Positions 5,049-5,695 of a stretch of 5,695 nucleotides of DNA are shown here, one piece after another (the first letter of the stretch is position 1; each line of letters begins with the position of its first letter). The stretch comes from Candidatus Nanohaloarchaea archaeon (GTDB lineage Archaea > EX4484-52 > GLR71), in contig JAUVES010000046.1 of assembly GCA_030594675.1 (NCBI GenBank), forward strand, positions 1 through 5,695. Reading direction: 5' to 3'. Made by a program: the position numbers and the translations under genes. The notes under the pieces were generated by a model, which searched no databases, was not told the origin of the DNA, and saw only the letters and a program-made list of their open reading frames with translations.

Positions 5049-5056
5049 TTTTTATG
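5049..5056 (+). promoter_or_regulatory. Possible TATA box for the 5081-5494 gene
   Basis: The AT-rich stretch TTTAAATATTTTTATG (5041-5056) ends with TTTTTATG, whose core lies 28 nt before ATG 5081. The TTAAATA part would place transcription start near 5069-5073, close to GTG 5072 and ATG 5075. The exact box is uncertain. Confidence 0.35.
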
Positions 5057-5080
5057 TTTATTTTATTGTAAGTGATGAAT

Positions 5081-5494
5081 ATGACAAATACTATTGATGT
5101 AGTCATGAATGATTTTCAATCTGTCTATAATAAAGTTGTAGCAGATTTAAGTGAAGATGTTCAGTCAATTTATAATGCGATTAAGATCGTTGGTGAAAAT
5201 ATTCCCTTAATTTGCGATTCTGTTAAAGCGGTTGGTAAAGGTGTTGCCCATGGTGTATATGCACCGTTTTTTCTGAGTACGGAATTTAAGGACCTTGATA
5301 AGACTGAAGAAGAAATGACTTTTTCTGAAGGTCTTGAAACTCATACACAGTTATCCGCAGCAACTATTACTGCATTAGGTCTTTGTGTATATACGGCTCA
5401 AACAGGTATGCTGACAGAGGCTGCTACATTATTTCTAATAACCAATCTGGGCAGTTACCTGTATGAAGCTCGTATGCGTTCAAAAAAGGAATAA
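5081..5494 (+). CDS. Small hypothetical protein with two predicted membrane segments (137 aa)
   Basis: The family is not recognised. Residues 1-60 look like amphipathic helices with repeated V/I spacing (VVADLSEDVQSIYNAIKIVG), residues 66-90 are acidic (KDLDKTEEEMTFSEG), and two hydrophobic segments follow at about 91-108 (LSAATITALGLCVYTAQT) and 111-129 (LTEAATLFLITNLGSYLYE). It ends with the basic tail RMRSKKE. That layout fits a hairpin membrane anchor with both ends on the cytosolic side. Three start codons are close together: GTG 5072, ATG 5075 and ATG 5081. ATG 5081 is chosen because GTGAT (5072-5076) could act as a weak Shine-Dalgarno and the TATA spacing is acceptable, but 5075 is nearly as good. 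It is separated by 69 nt from the PepSY-like gene. A TTTTT run follows the stop codon. Function is unknown. Confidence 0.7.
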   Translation: MTNTIDVVMNDFQSVYNKVVADLSEDVQSIYNAIKIVGENIPLICDSVKAVGKGVAHGVYAPFFLSTEFKDLDKTEEEMTFSEGLETHTQLSAATITALGLCVYTAQTGMLTEAATLFLITNLGSYLYEARMRSKKE

Positions 5495-5495
5495 A

Positions 5496-5500
5496 TTTTT
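5496..5500 (+). terminator. Short T-run after the two-segment membrane protein gene
   Basis: A TTTTT run begins 2 nt after the TAA stop codon (5492-5494). Short T-runs can suffice for archaeal termination. No stem precedes it, so the call is weak. Confidence 0.25.
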
Positions 5501-5526
5501 GTTGCGACTGCACTTTCTATATAACA

Positions 5527-5533
5527 TTTATAG
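5527..5533 (+). promoter_or_regulatory. TATA box for the gene leaving the window
   Basis: TTTATAG has its TATA core at 5529, 27 nt before ATG 5556 and 21 nt before ATG 5550. The surrounding ACATTTATA...TTATTGA...CAAAT...AATG closely resembles the promoter at 121-154. Confidence 0.5.
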
Positions 5534-5555
5534 TTATTGATGTCAAATAATGTGT

Positions 5556-5695
5556 ATGCAGATAACAGATGGAATCAGGGATGCTGACAGGCAGATTAAT
5601 GAAGTTTCCAGGAAGCTGTGCTTTTCAATTATCAATCCTGCTAATGAGCCTTCTGTCAGGCGGAAGTTTCTGGATAATGGTGTCAAAGATCCAAT
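5556..5695 (+). CDS. 5' end of an unidentified gene (partial, at least 46 codons)
   Basis: An open frame runs from ATG 5550 or 5556 to the window edge. ATG 5556 is preferred on TATA spacing. The visible N-terminus (MQITDGIRDADRQINEVS, then RKLCFSIINPANEPSVRRKF) is hydrophilic, with no signal peptide, and looks helical. The codon pattern is that of a real gene. No family can be named from 46 residues. It follows the two-segment membrane protein gene by 61 nt and appears to have its own promoter. Confidence 0.6.
   Translation, partial: MQITDGIRDADRQINEVSRKLCFSIINPANEPSVRRKFLDNGVKDP

Noticed and set aside
4813..5106. Minus-strand open frame of 97 codons
   Set aside because: It overlaps the PepSY-like gene and the start of the next gene, and shows no promoter or Shine-Dalgarno sequence.
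3134..5695. Consideration of the four orphan plus-strand genes as a defence or toxin-antitoxin system
   Set aside because: No nuclease, ATPase, methylase or toxin motif is visible, the genes are not tightly spaced or overlapping, and each seems to have its own promoter.

Overview
The window looks like a piece of an archaeal chromosome, most likely from a DPANN-type lineage (Woesearchaeota or Pacearchaeota would fit, but I cannot prove this by eye). It carries eL15 and eS6, ribosomal proteins found only in archaea and eukaryotes, plus a membrane-anchored TraB/PrgY-family protein of the archaeal type. Several genes have a TATA box 25-28 nt upstream of the start codon, which is the signature of leaderless archaeal mRNAs. 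The DNA is AT-rich.

Layout. Positions 1-102 hold the 3' end of a plus-strand gene. A small orphan acidic protein (152-595, plus) follows with its own promoter. Its stop codon lies 1 nt from the stop of the convergent TraB-family gene (597-1751, minus). To the right is the two-gene ribosomal operon eL15 (2235-2819) then eS6 (1804-2220), transcribed leftward from a TATA box near 2948-2956 through a leader of roughly 100 nt. Next is a stretch on the minus strand (2978-about 3082) that reads like the last ~33 codons of a gene with no start, probably a remnant. From about 3095 to the end lie four plus-strand genes of unknown family: a protein with a glycine-rich beta-solenoid-like N-terminal half (3134-4414), a small protein with a PepSY-like C-terminal end (4505-5011), a small protein with two predicted membrane segments (5081-5494), and the start of another gene (from 5556) that runs off the window.

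How it works together. The minus-strand block is housekeeping. The plus-strand genes on both sides are orphans, each apparently with its own promoter and a leaderless start, so they look like independent units rather than one operon. I find no evidence of a defence system, CRISPR array, insertion sequence or tRNA/rRNA gene. The two most interesting items are the eL15 mRNA leader, where the Shine-Dalgarno sequence can be paired into a hairpin and an upstream element offers an alternative pairing (possible autoregulation), and the truncated gene fragment abutting the solenoid gene, which suggests that the orphan block arrived by insertion or rearrangement.
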